A stretch of 6,929 nucleotides of DNA, from the NCBI GenBank assembly GCA_937881145.1, contig CALGFL010000280.1:1-6929 (forward strand), given 5' to 3'. The number at the start of each line of letters is the position of its first letter. Within the stretch, counting starts at the first letter, position 1. Below the pieces are notes generated by a model. The model was not told the origin of the DNA and did no database searches. It was given only the letters and a program-made list of their open reading frames with translations. Position numbers and translations under genes: made by a program. Positions 1-6,837 of this stretch are shown one piece after another. This DNA comes from an uncultured Bordetella sp. Its GTDB lineage: Bacteria > Pseudomonadota > Gammaproteobacteria > Burkholderiales > Burkholderiaceae_B.

Positions 1-572
1 AACGCCGCCAGCGCAAGCGCTGCGCCATAAAGACCCGCGACCGAATCGGCCATGGCAAAGGGCGGCAGCACCGGCGGCCTGTCGGAAAAGCCGTTCATCG
101 CTGCGAAGCCGCTCATCGCCTCGATCAGCGAGCCGAAACCACCCTTGTTGGCATAAGGCCCGGTTTGCCCCCAGCCCGAGATGCGCACCACGACGAGGCC
201 CGGCCGGATCTGCTGCAGGGCCTCCTTGCCCAGCCCCATCTTTTCCAGCGTGCCCGGCCGGAAATTCTCGACGAGAACATCCGCGCCATGCAGCAAGCCC
301 CTCAATGCCTGCTTGCCCTCGTCCGATCGCAGATCCAGCACCACGCTCTGCTTATTGCGGCAATAGGCCATCCAATAAGTGCTCATGCCTTCCCGCTGCC
401 AGGCGCGCAGTTCGTCGCCTTTGCCCGGAGGTTCAACCTTGATTACGGTGGCGCCCATGTCCGCGAACACATGGGTCATCATGTTGCCCGACACCAGCCG
501 GGAAAGATCGACGACGCGGATGCCGTGCAGCAGCGCGTTCGTTTGATCGGGTAGGGATTGCGTAGGCGCCAT
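1..572 (-). CDS. CaiB/BaiF-family CoA-transferase, N-terminal part (truncated by window edge)
   Basis: The frame opens with ATG at 572 and stays open to base 1, giving 190 residues of a family that usually has about 400. The N-terminus reads as a class III CoA-transferase: a GIRVVDLSRLVSGN segment (residues 17-30), FADMGATVIKVEPPGKGD (36-53), RNKQSVVLDLRSDEG (72-86), ADVLVENFRPGTLEKMGLG (97-115) and SGWGQTGPYANKGGF (132-146). Asp176 in the MADSVAG segment aligns with the catalytic aspartate that forms the acyl-CoA anhydride in formyl-CoA transferase (Asp169 there). The family moves CoA between carboxylic acids in the cytoplasm. The acid substrate cannot be told from this fragment. The start is supported by AAGGAG at 579-584, six bases from the ATG. 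The gene lies 114 bp past the preceding gene with a terminator between, so it is probably its own transcription unit, unrelated to the polysaccharide operon. Confidence 0.93.
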   Translation of the reverse strand, partial: MAPTQSLPDQTNALLHGIRVVDLSRLVSGNMMTHVFADMGATVIKVEPPGKGDELRAWQREGMSTYWMAYCRNKQSVVLDLRSDEGKQALRGLLHGADVLVENFRPGTLEKMGLGKEALQQIRPGLVVVRISGWGQTGPYANKGGFGSLIEAMSGFAAMNGFSDRPPVLPPFAMADSVAGLYGAALALAA

Positions 573-591
573 GCGTCGCTCCTTCACGGCT

Positions 592-603
592 TTGTGGCCA
601 CAA
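592..603. promoter_or_regulatory. 12-bp perfect palindrome, candidate operator for the CoA-transferase gene
   Basis: TTGTGGCCACAA is a perfect inverted repeat ending 20 bases upstream of the CoA-transferase ATG and just before its ribosome binding site. The TTGT-N4-ACAA layout is of the kind bound by dimeric helix-turn-helix repressors (GntR, LacI or TetR type). It is not followed by a T-run, so it is a poor terminator. I see no convincing -35/-10 pair next to it. A regulatory role is inference from position and symmetry only. Confidence 0.35.
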
Positions 604-638
604 GACCGCTATCTTTAACATGATCGCGCCCAATGCCG

Positions 639-664
639 AAAAACGCGGCCGGCCAGGGACCGGC
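639..664 (-). terminator. Probable intrinsic terminator of the exopolysaccharide operon
   Basis: Read on the minus strand, a GCCGG/CCGGC stem (plus-strand 660-664 and 648-652) encloses a 7-base loop. It is followed after four bases by TTTTT (639-643). It starts 22 bp beyond the stop codon of the outer-membrane lipoprotein gene. The stem is short but pure G-C. Its position, between the last gene of the tight four-gene cluster and the separately spaced CoA-transferase gene, fits the end of the operon transcript. Confidence 0.5.
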
Positions 665-686
665 TGCGACGCAGCGCCTGCATCGG

Positions 687-2213
687 CTAGTGAGACACGG
701 GCCGAGCCAGCGGTGCGCTCGAAGTCCGGACCGGATCCGGATCCGCCTGGGCCACGGTGTCCTTGGCGCCCGTGGTGCGCGACCAGCCGCCCCCCAGCGC
801 CTTGTACAACGCCACTCGGCTGGTAAGCCGCGCCAGGCGTATGGTCACCAGCGACTGCTGCACCGTGTAGAGCTGGCGCTCGGCGTCGAACACCGGAAAG
901 TAGTCGTCCACGCCATTGCGAAAGCGCACTTCGGAAAGCCGCCTGGTATCTTCGATCTCCTGCCTCTGCGCCTGCGCCGCCGCGGCCTCGCGGTCGTAGG
1001 TGCCGCGCGCGGCCAAATCGTCGGAAACTTCGCGAAAGGCTTGCTGGACGGTGCGTTCGTAGAGGGCGATGTCGATGTTCTTGCGCGCCTTGGCGGCATC
1101 GAGATTGCCCTGGTTGGCACCACCGTCGAAGATGGGCATGCTGAGCGCCGCCCCGACGCCCCAGGCCAGGCCGCTGCTGAACAGGCCCGCCAGCGCGGCG
1201 CTCGCCACGCCTACCGAGCCGGTGAGCGAGATGCTCGGGAAGAAGGCCGCGCGCGCCGCGCCGATATTGGCGTTGGCGGCCTTGAGCCGGTGCTCGGCGG
1301 CAATGATGTCGGGCCGCTGCTCGAGCAAGGCCGATGGCAGCCCCGCGGGCAGTTCGGCCACCGGCGTCGCGTCGCCGAAGGCCTGCGGCGGCAGCAGGTT
1401 TGCCGGCACCGGAGCACCGATCAACATTGACAGGGCATTCCGATCCTGCGCCACTTGGCGCGTGTACTGCTCCACGCCGACGCGTACGGCCTCGAGCTGG
1501 GTCTGGGCGCGATGGACGTCGAGCTCGGCCATGCCGCCCACGCTCTTGCCGCGCTTGACCATCTCGACCGTCTGCTGCTGGACCTCGAGCGTGTCCTGGG
1601 AAAGCTTGAGCAAGGCCTGATCGGCCTGCAAGGTCAGATAGGCGCTGGCAACCTCGGACACCAGGCTGATCTGCACGGCGCGGCGCACCGCGGTGAGAGC
1701 CAGATATTGCTCGAGCGCGGCGTCCTTGAGGCTGCGCACGCGGCCGAACAGGTCGATCTCGAAGGGGTTGAGGCCGACGCCGGCCGTAAAAGTGTCGAGA
1801 TGGCTCGGCAAGCCGCCGCGCAAGGTGCTGGGCAGGCGCGAGCTCGCGGCGCCCGCATTGGCCGACAGCGAAGGAAATTGCGCGGCGCGCTGGATGGCGT
1901 ATTGGGCGCGCGCTTCTTCGATGGAAAACGTGGCCACGCGCAAATCGCGATTGTTCTTGAGCGCAATCTCGATCAGCCGCCGCAGCTTGGGGTCCTTGAA
2001 GAAGTCCTGCCAGCCCAGGTCGGCCGCCGTCACGCCCGCGGGCGTCGACGCCCGCGGCGCCCCTCGATAAGCCGGGCCGCCGGGATACTGGTTCGGCACC
2101 GGCTGCGCCGGCCTCTCGTAGCGCGGTTGCAGCGAGCAGGCAGCCAACCCGAGCGGGACGGCGATAGCCAAGGTGCGGCGCAGCAAGCGCGGGGGTCGTT
2201 TCGTGTCGATCAT
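687..2213 (-). CDS. TolC/OprM-type outer-membrane efflux lipoprotein (NodT-like OEP family)
   Basis: The 508-residue product matches the usual length of outer-membrane factor lipoproteins. It has a basic n-region, a hydrophobic stretch and a lipobox LAAC with Cys26. Ser27 fits sorting to the outer membrane. Two OEP repeats follow. The first holds WQDFFKDPKLRRLIEIALKNN (about 68-88), and the second the family signature LPSALLEQRPDIIAAEHRL (292-310), then AANANIGAARAAFFPSISLTG (312-332). Family members form trimeric beta-barrel and alpha-helical tunnels through the outer membrane and periplasm. A short polar tail (about 478-508) follows the last helix. The ATG lies 5 bp beyond the glycosyltransferase stop with only a weak AGG upstream, so translation is probably coupled. 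The gene is the last of the operon. No RND pump or ABC exporter accompanies it, so it more likely serves as the exit channel for the polymer than for drugs. That role is inferred from context. Confidence 0.92.
   Translation of the reverse strand: MIDTKRPPRLLRRTLAIAVPLGLAACSLQPRYERPAQPVPNQYPGGPAYRGAPRASTPAGVTAADLGWQDFFKDPKLRRLIEIALKNNRDLRVATFSIEEARAQYAIQRAAQFPSLSANAGAASSRLPSTLRGGLPSHLDTFTAGVGLNPFEIDLFGRVRSLKDAALEQYLALTAVRRAVQISLVSEVASAYLTLQADQALLKLSQDTLEVQQQTVEMVKRGKSVGGMAELDVHRAQTQLEAVRVGVEQYTRQVAQDRNALSMLIGAPVPANLLPPQAFGDATPVAELPAGLPSALLEQRPDIIAAEHRLKAANANIGAARAAFFPSISLTGSVGVASAALAGLFSSGLAWGVGAALSMPIFDGGANQGNLDAAKARKNIDIALYERTVQQAFREVSDDLAARGTYDREAAAAQAQRQEIEDTRRLSEVRFRNGVDDYFPVFDAERQLYTVQQSLVTIRLARLTSRVALYKALGGGWSRTTGAKDTVAQADPDPVRTSSAPLARPVSH
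2036..2057. repeat. 22-bp perfect palindrome inside the outer-membrane lipoprotein gene
   Basis: The 22 bases are perfectly self-complementary around a central GTCGAC (2044-2049). An overlapping 14-bp palindrome (ACGCCCGCGGGCGT, 2032-2045) shares its left half. The element ACGCCCGCGG occurs twice as a direct repeat (2032-2041 and 2048-2057, period 16). The segment encodes the low-complexity linker (about residues 52-60) between the lipobox and the first OEP domain, where the protein tolerates change. It could form alternative, very stable RNA or cruciform structures, or it may be chance in GC-rich DNA. No function is demonstrated. Confidence 0.5.
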
Positions 2214-2218
2214 AGGAA

Positions 2219-4207
2219 TCAGCCTGAAAAAGCGCGCCGTATGAGTTGCGCGATGGCCAGCCGCGGCCTGCCCACGTTTGCGATGTTGTCGGCCGGGTTG
2301 CTAAAGAGCATGCGGATCAGCGCGTGACGCGCGGCCGTGTCGGGCTGCAGGGCGATGCCCAGCAGATTGCGCTTGCGGCGCATGACGGTGCACGGAACCC
2401 AGCCGGCCGCGCCCAGCCACACCTTGCCCTCGGTGCCGCGCGGCACGCTACCCGCATGCTTCGAGATCAAGGCCACGCCATTGCACGACAGGTCGCGCGT
2501 GACGCCGGGCAACTCGTACACGGCGCTGTCAGGCCCGTTGCCGCGGAGCCTGAGCGCACAGGCGGCCCGGTGCGGAAAACGATCTTCCTTGCGGGGACAG
2601 GGCAGCTCGAAGCAGACCAGCAGCGAAGTCAGATAGAGGATCATCGTCATCGCGGTCCAGAACGCATTGAGCAGCAGCCCCGACGAAGTCATGTTGCCGG
2701 CCGTCTCGCGCGCCAGCCCCACGCCTGCCAGAACGAACATGACGCCATACATCGCGGCGAATTTGCCGTGCACCACCAGCCTGGACCGGTCCAGCCCCTT
2801 GTCGGTGACTTTGAAGGGCCGTCCGAAAGGCTTGAGGAGCGCGCTCGCCAACATGGCCGTCACCGCCATCGAAGTGACAGTCTGCGTCACCTCCGTGAAA
2901 ATCGGCATGGCGCGCGCACCGGTGATCCACATGCTGTAGGCCCAGTACATGAGCAGTGCCGGCAGTCCGTAGGCAAAGAACTGCATGGGCTGGCAATAGA
3001 AAGCGGGGATGTCGCAATACCAGTACAGCAAGGGAGCGAGCAGCAACAGCACCGAGAAAGGCCGGACCAGCCAGTGCATCAGGCCGTGCAGGTAGTGCAG
3101 CCGCTGCAGGAGGCTGTAGCCGCGTCCGCGCAAGGGCCCGTCGGCGGTAAGCGCCACCTGGATGGTCCCCAGGCCCCAGCGTGTGCGCTGGCTGATGAAC
3201 TCGGGCAGCCCTTCGGCCGAGAGCCCCACGCTGAGCCGCTCGTTGAGCCAGCGCGTCACGTAGCCATGGGACATGAGCTTGTAGCTCAGGTGTATGTCTT
3301 CGGTCACCGTTCCGGTCGGGAACCCGCCGATGCGATGCAGCGCCTCGCGCCGCACGACGAAAGACGTGCCGATGCAGAAGGCCGTGCCCCAGGCGTCCCG
3401 GGCCGGCTGCATCACATCGAAGAAGGCGCGCTGTTCGTCCACCCAGCATTCGGTCGAGCGCAGGTTGTATTGAATGGGATCGGCGTTGTAGTAGAACTGG
3501 GGCGTCTGCACCACGCCCACACAGGGATCGCCGAACAGGCCCACGATGCGCATGAGAATGCTGCGGTTGGGCGCGAAGTCCGCGTCCAGCACCATGATGA
3601 AAGGCGCGCCGCCGCCGTATTTTTTCAGCTCGCTGTGGTGCAGCCCGTTGTTGAGGTTGCCTGCCTTGGCGTGGGTATTGTCGGGCCGGGTCACATAATG
3701 CGCACCCACCTGCTCGCAGAACGCCTTGAGCCAGCCGCGGCGCGTATCGTCGAGCACCCAGACGCGAAAATCGGGATAGTCGATCGCCATCGCCGCCACG
3801 ATGGTCTTCTCGAGCACGTCGAGCCCTTCGTTATACGTGGCGATGAAGACATCGACCGCAGGCACGGTTCGCGCGCGCCTGAGCCGCGCCTCGCCAGCAT
3901 CGGCCTCGGCGCTGTGGTCCGACGAGCGCGTGAAGGTCACGATCGAGATCATCGTGTAGAAAATCGCGATGCTTTCGAAAATGAAGAACAGATACGACCA
4001 CAGGCTCGGAAAATCCGCATGCCAATCGGGCAGCGTCTGATTGCAGCGCCAGATGTAATAGACCATCACCAGCGTTGCCGTGATCGCGCCGAACAGCCAG
4101 CGGTCGGCCGCGCGATGCCGGTCCGCGCGCAAGCACATCAGCGCGATCAGCGCCACGACCAGGTTGATCTGCATCACGGTATTGCCGTCCAGGAAAAAAT
4201 CGAACAT
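2219..4207 (-). CDS. Cellulose-synthase-like GT2 glycosyltransferase with C-terminal PilZ domain
   Basis: The 662-residue membrane enzyme has about three N-terminal transmembrane segments (roughly 12-27, 37-54, 69-92), a cytoplasmic GT-A domain, several C-terminal segments (about 372-398, 408-428, 440-458, 483-500, 510-533) and a PilZ domain. The processive-synthase motifs are all visible: DVFIATYNE (119-127), DD (153-154), KAGNLN (181-186), DAD (208-210), TED (302-304) and QRTRW (340-344). FKVTDK (465-470) fits the FxVTxK gating loop of BcsA. RKEDR (539-543) and DLSCNG (572-577) are the RxxxR and D/NxSxxG c-di-GMP-binding motifs. The enzyme should polymerise a UDP-sugar at the cytoplasmic face and extrude the chain, activated by c-di-GMP. 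Cellulose, mixed-linkage glucan, curdlan or another hexosan are all possible. The start is ATG 4207, which overlaps the upstream stop in TGATG and has GAGGAG (4213-4218) five bases upstream. The frame stays open to 4687, but that extension overlaps the upstream gene and is not membrane-protein-like. Confidence 0.94.
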   Translation of the reverse strand: MFDFFLDGNTVMQINLVVALIALMCLRADRHRAADRWLFGAITATLVMVYYIWRCNQTLPDWHADFPSLWSYLFFIFESIAIFYTMISIVTFTRSSDHSAEADAGEARLRRARTVPAVDVFIATYNEGLDVLEKTIVAAMAIDYPDFRVWVLDDTRRGWLKAFCEQVGAHYVTRPDNTHAKAGNLNNGLHHSELKKYGGGAPFIMVLDADFAPNRSILMRIVGLFGDPCVGVVQTPQFYYNADPIQYNLRSTECWVDEQRAFFDVMQPARDAWGTAFCIGTSFVVRREALHRIGGFPTGTVTEDIHLSYKLMSHGYVTRWLNERLSVGLSAEGLPEFISQRTRWGLGTIQVALTADGPLRGRGYSLLQRLHYLHGLMHWLVRPFSVLLLLAPLLYWYCDIPAFYCQPMQFFAYGLPALLMYWAYSMWITGARAMPIFTEVTQTVTSMAVTAMLASALLKPFGRPFKVTDKGLDRSRLVVHGKFAAMYGVMFVLAGVGLARETAGNMTSSGLLLNAFWTAMTMILYLTSLLVCFELPCPRKEDRFPHRAACALRLRGNGPDSAVYELPGVTRDLSCNGVALISKHAGSVPRGTEGKVWLGAAGWVPCTVMRRKRNLLGIALQPDTAARHALIRMLFSNPADNIANVGRPRLAIAQLIRRAFSG

Positions 4208-5466
4208 CAGTTCTCCTCGGGCCGAAACGGGTTGCGGCCCGCCGCGGCGAGCGCGGCCCACGCGGTCGCGCCCAGATGCGGCAGGTGGTAGTAGAAGAAA
4301 TCCTCGCCCTTCGATTCGGGGCCGATGGACAAACCCGTGCGTATGCGCGCCTGCGGCGTCGCATACAACAGGCCCGAAGGCGAGCGCTGGGCCAACAGGA
4401 GCGGCCAGAGCGGCCGGGCCTGATCGCAATGGCCGGTGGCGCACAGCACCAGCGCGGCCTGCCCCGTCCCTTCGGTCCATATGCCGTCGGGCTCGCCCTT
4501 GAAACCGTAGCCGCCGTCCACTGCATGGTGAGCGTGCAGCCAGTCGAGCGCGCGGCTCCATTTGCTCATGCTGTCGGGAAAGGCGATCAGCGGCCAGATG
4601 TCCGCATCCAGCGCCGACGGCCCGCTGTTGGGCGTGTGCCCGTCCGGAGCCGTGCCGATGATGAAGCGCCCTTCGGCCGGCCGCCACATGGCGTCAACAA
4701 AGCCGCCGGCGCGCTCGGCCGCTGTCTTCCAGCGCGCCTGGCCATCGCGCCGCGCAAGCCAGGCGTACGCGGCATAGGCGTCGGTGTTGTGTTCGGTGGA
4801 CTTCCAGCCCTGGCGCCGCGGTCCGGTCTCTTCGCCGAAAAAGCCACCGATATAACCGGCCGGCGCGCGGGCGTCGAACGTCGTTTCGTCGACCCAGGCC
4901 ATCATGGTCGCGGCGGCATCGGTATAGCGGCGCTCGTGCGTGGCATCGCCCACGGCCAGCAGCATGAGCGCCGCCCAGGCCACATTGCCCGTTGCCGTGC
5001 CGACCTGATAAGCGTCTTCGAACCAGCTCTTGCTCGCGGCGTCCCACCAGCCCGGCAGCGGCACCGGCCCATCTGGCACGGCTCCGGCGCGATAGGCATT
5101 GCGCAGGCGGCCGTCGTGGTAATAGCGATCATGCGCCAGCGCCGTGGTCATGCCGTCGGCAATGCGGCGCGCGGCGTCGACGTGCCCGCAGGCGAGCAGC
5201 GCGATGCCGGCCAGCGCATTGTCGTAGACGAAGGCCGAACCTTGCAGCGCCGAGGCCAGCGGTTCGCCGCCGGGCGCGGGCTCGTAACTGGCGAGCATCA
5301 CCGGCCCCGTGCCTGCAATGGCCGCCACGCGGCTGCGTATCGCCTGGCAAGTGACCTGCAAGAGCTGACCGCGCGCACCGTGCTCGTGCGCACCAGTCGT
5401 CTCGCCGGCCAGCGCGGCGCCCGTCAGCATCGAAAGGCAAGCCATTGCCATGTGCAGCACCTTCAT
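4207..5466 (-). CDS. Secreted (alpha/alpha)-barrel glycoside-hydrolase-like protein of the polysaccharide operon
   Basis: The 419-residue product has a Sec signal peptide with probable cleavage after ALA (residue 20), so it should be periplasmic or exported. The mature part is a series of helical repeats rich in Trp and Gly typical of six-hairpin glycosidases: GSAFVYDNALAGIALL (76-91), WFEDAYQVGTATGN (148-161), YIGGFFGEETGP (205-216), WKSTEHNTDAYAAYAW (221-236), DADIWPLIAF (287-296), GYGFKGEPDGIWTEGTGQ (319-336) and SKGEDFFYYHLPHLGATAW (385-403). Conserved-looking acids (Glu149/Asp151, Glu225/Asp229, Glu332) are candidate catalytic or sugar-binding residues, but I cannot assign a named GH family and do not recognise the GH8 signature of BcsZ. 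GGGAG (5474-5478), seven bases upstream, supports the ATG. The gene ends in TGATG shared with the synthase start and follows the fusion-protein gene by 24 bp. A role in trimming, releasing or remodelling the polymer is inferred from this position. It could instead be a lyase or a non-catalytic binding protein. Confidence 0.75.
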   Translation of the reverse strand: MKVLHMAMACLSMLTGAALAGETTGAHEHGARGQLLQVTCQAIRSRVAAIAGTGPVMLASYEPAPGGEPLASALQGSAFVYDNALAGIALLACGHVDAARRIADGMTTALAHDRYYHDGRLRNAYRAGAVPDGPVPLPGWWDAASKSWFEDAYQVGTATGNVAWAALMLLAVGDATHERRYTDAAATMMAWVDETTFDARAPAGYIGGFFGEETGPRRQGWKSTEHNTDAYAAYAWLARRDGQARWKTAAERAGGFVDAMWRPAEGRFIIGTAPDGHTPNSGPSALDADIWPLIAFPDSMSKWSRALDWLHAHHAVDGGYGFKGEPDGIWTEGTGQAALVLCATGHCDQARPLWPLLLAQRSPSGLLYATPQARIRTGLSIGPESKGEDFFYYHLPHLGATAWAALAAAGRNPFRPEEN

Positions 5467-5490
5467 GCCCAGGCTCCCGATGCGGTCCGA

Positions 5491-6837
5491 TCAGCGCAAT
5501 CGCGCGACCAGGCCCTTCCACCAGGGATCGAGACTCACCTGGGCCCAGTGGCCCAGGGCGCAGCTATCGGCCTGGCTTTTCGCGCCAGGCAGGTTGGCGA
5601 TAGGCCGGTCGAGCTTGGCGATCAGGTAGATCTCGTTCTTCTCGATCGGCGGGAAAGGCACGATGTAGCGCGCCTGGTCGCCGTCGGGAGCACGAGGCAG
5701 GATCTCGCTCACCGACGCCGGCACCGGGTCGGCCATGCCGTCCACATGCACCGACACCTTGGTGCCCGGCAGCAGCTTCTGGCTCAGGGTGCGCGGAAAT
5801 ACGGCCACGACCCGCGCCTCGCTGCAATTGACGGCGCGCATCAGCGTCGCGCCGGCAGCCACGCGTGTGCCCACCGGCGCAAGCACATCCTGCACCACGC
5901 CGGAGGAAAAGGCGTTGACGTCGTAGCTGGAGAGACGCTCCAGGCGCGTCTGCTCCACCGACACCAGCTTGCCCATCGAGTCGCCGTACGCCTTCTGCTG
6001 CGCCAGCTCGGACCGCAACTGGCCGATTTCCACGCGCAGCGAGTCCTGCTTCTGCACCATCGCACCGACCGTGCTGTCGGTGCTCGTGGTGTAGATTTTG
6101 CCGCGCGCGGCCTGGCTTACGCCGACCGCGGTGTCGAGCTCGGCGCGGATGGCGTCGCGCGCCCCGGTCAGCGCCGCAAGTTGGGCGCGCGAAGCACTGG
6201 TATAGGCCGCGCTCACGGCGCCCGCCTCCTGCATCGCCCGATTGCGGCTGACCACCTGCTGCTGCATCGCCACCTGCCGATTCGCCGCGGCCAGGCGGGC
6301 GCGGATGCCCTTGATCGTGTCCGCATGCTCGTGGCCGGACATCGCCTGGTAGCGCTTGATGTCGGCATCGATCTGCGTCATGCGCACCTGATCGCTATCG
6401 AGCTGGGTCTTGAGCGTTTCGTAGCGCTTCTGGCTGTCGAGCAGCTTGCCCATGAGCTCCATCAGCAGGCCGCGGTCCAGATTGGGGTTCTTGAGCGTCA
6501 TGATCGACTGCCCGGCCTTGAACTGGCCGCCTACGGCGATGTTCTGCGTGGTGACGATGCCTTCGACCGGCGTGGTGATCAGATGGACCGGGCTGTCTAT
6601 CACAGCCCGGTCCGTCGATCGCAGGAACAACGAAGGGAACATCACCGACAGGATGAGCCAGACGCCCAGGAGCACTAGCAGATAGCTGCCTACGCGCGGC
6701 ACGGCATACCATAGGGGCCGCACGCTCACCTGCGGGCGGCGGCGCGGCCCGGGCAATCCTGCCGGGCGCACCAGCGGTCGTGGCGCAGGCAAGAGGACTG
6801 GCCGCTGCGAATTTTCTTCCGTGCTGTCTCTGTTCAC
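5491..6837 (-). CDS. HlyD-family periplasmic adaptor (membrane fusion protein)
   Basis: With the start chosen here the product has 448 residues. It has a Pro/Arg-rich cytoplasmic N-terminus (about 12-48), one transmembrane helix (about 50-72), a first lipoyl-like half-motif (HLITTPVEGIVTTQNIAVGG, 85-104, ending in AGQSIMTL), a long helical hairpin (about 119-304, rich in Gln, Arg, Ala and Leu) and the second lipoyl half (SSGVVQDVLAPVGTRVAAGA, 311-330). A beta-barrel-like C-terminus carries VVAVFPRTL and LLPGTKVSVHVDG. Such adaptors join an inner-membrane engine to a TolC-type channel. Here the operon supplies a polysaccharide synthase as that engine. The start is uncertain. GTG 6837 has AGG seven bases upstream. 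TTG 6870 (459 residues) lacks a ribosome binding site, and its extra codons include ones rare in this DNA. No in-frame stop occurs between 6870 and the window edge, so a start outside the window cannot be excluded. This is the first gene of the cluster. Confidence 0.88.
   Translation of the reverse strand: MNRDSTEENSQRPVLLPAPRPLVRPAGLPGPRRRPQVSVRPLWYAVPRVGSYLLVLLGVWLILSVMFPSLFLRSTDRAVIDSPVHLITTPVEGIVTTQNIAVGGQFKAGQSIMTLKNPNLDRGLLMELMGKLLDSQKRYETLKTQLDSDQVRMTQIDADIKRYQAMSGHEHADTIKGIRARLAAANRQVAMQQQVVSRNRAMQEAGAVSAAYTSASRAQLAALTGARDAIRAELDTAVGVSQAARGKIYTTSTDSTVGAMVQKQDSLRVEIGQLRSELAQQKAYGDSMGKLVSVEQTRLERLSSYDVNAFSSGVVQDVLAPVGTRVAAGATLMRAVNCSEARVVAVFPRTLSQKLLPGTKVSVHVDGMADPVPASVSEILPRAPDGDQARYIVPFPPIEKNEIYLIAKLDRPIANLPGAKSQADSCALGHWAQVSLDPWWKGLVARLR

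Noticed and set aside
433..633. Minus-strand open frame of 66 codons around the CoA-transferase start
   Set aside because: It covers the same DNA in a different frame from the clear CoA-transferase N-terminus and has no supporting features.
731..745. Tandem GGATCC palindrome near the 3' end of the outer-membrane lipoprotein gene
   Set aside because: It encodes a DPDP stretch of the polar C-terminal tail and is followed by no T-run; the short palindrome is likely chance from the repeated codons.
2246..4291. Plus-strand open frame of 681 codons antisense to the glycosyltransferase gene
   Set aside because: Same low-complexity His/Arg/Gln-rich composition. The opposite strand carries all GT2 and PilZ motifs.
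4208..4687. Longer N-terminus for the glycosyltransferase (160 more codons)
   Set aside because: The extension overlaps the hydrolase-like gene in another frame and is Arg/Ala-rich. ATG 4207 has a good GAGGAG site and the TGATG coupling.
4207..5466. Naming the hydrolase-like gene bcsZ (GH8 endoglucanase)
   Set aside because: Position next to the synthase invites it, but I do not see the GH8 signature and the motif set differs, so a symbol would be unsupported.
4276..6678. Plus-strand open frame of 800 codons antisense to the hydrolase-like and adaptor genes
   Set aside because: It is rich in His, Arg, Ala and Gln with no domain or membrane pattern, and it lies opposite two well-supported genes. 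It is the usual GC-rich antisense shadow.
687..6837. Interpretation as an ordinary multidrug efflux operon
   Set aside because: The adaptor and the outer-membrane lipoprotein alone would suggest it, but there is no RND, MFS or ABC transporter gene; a processive glycosyltransferase and a secreted hydrolase-like protein lie between them.
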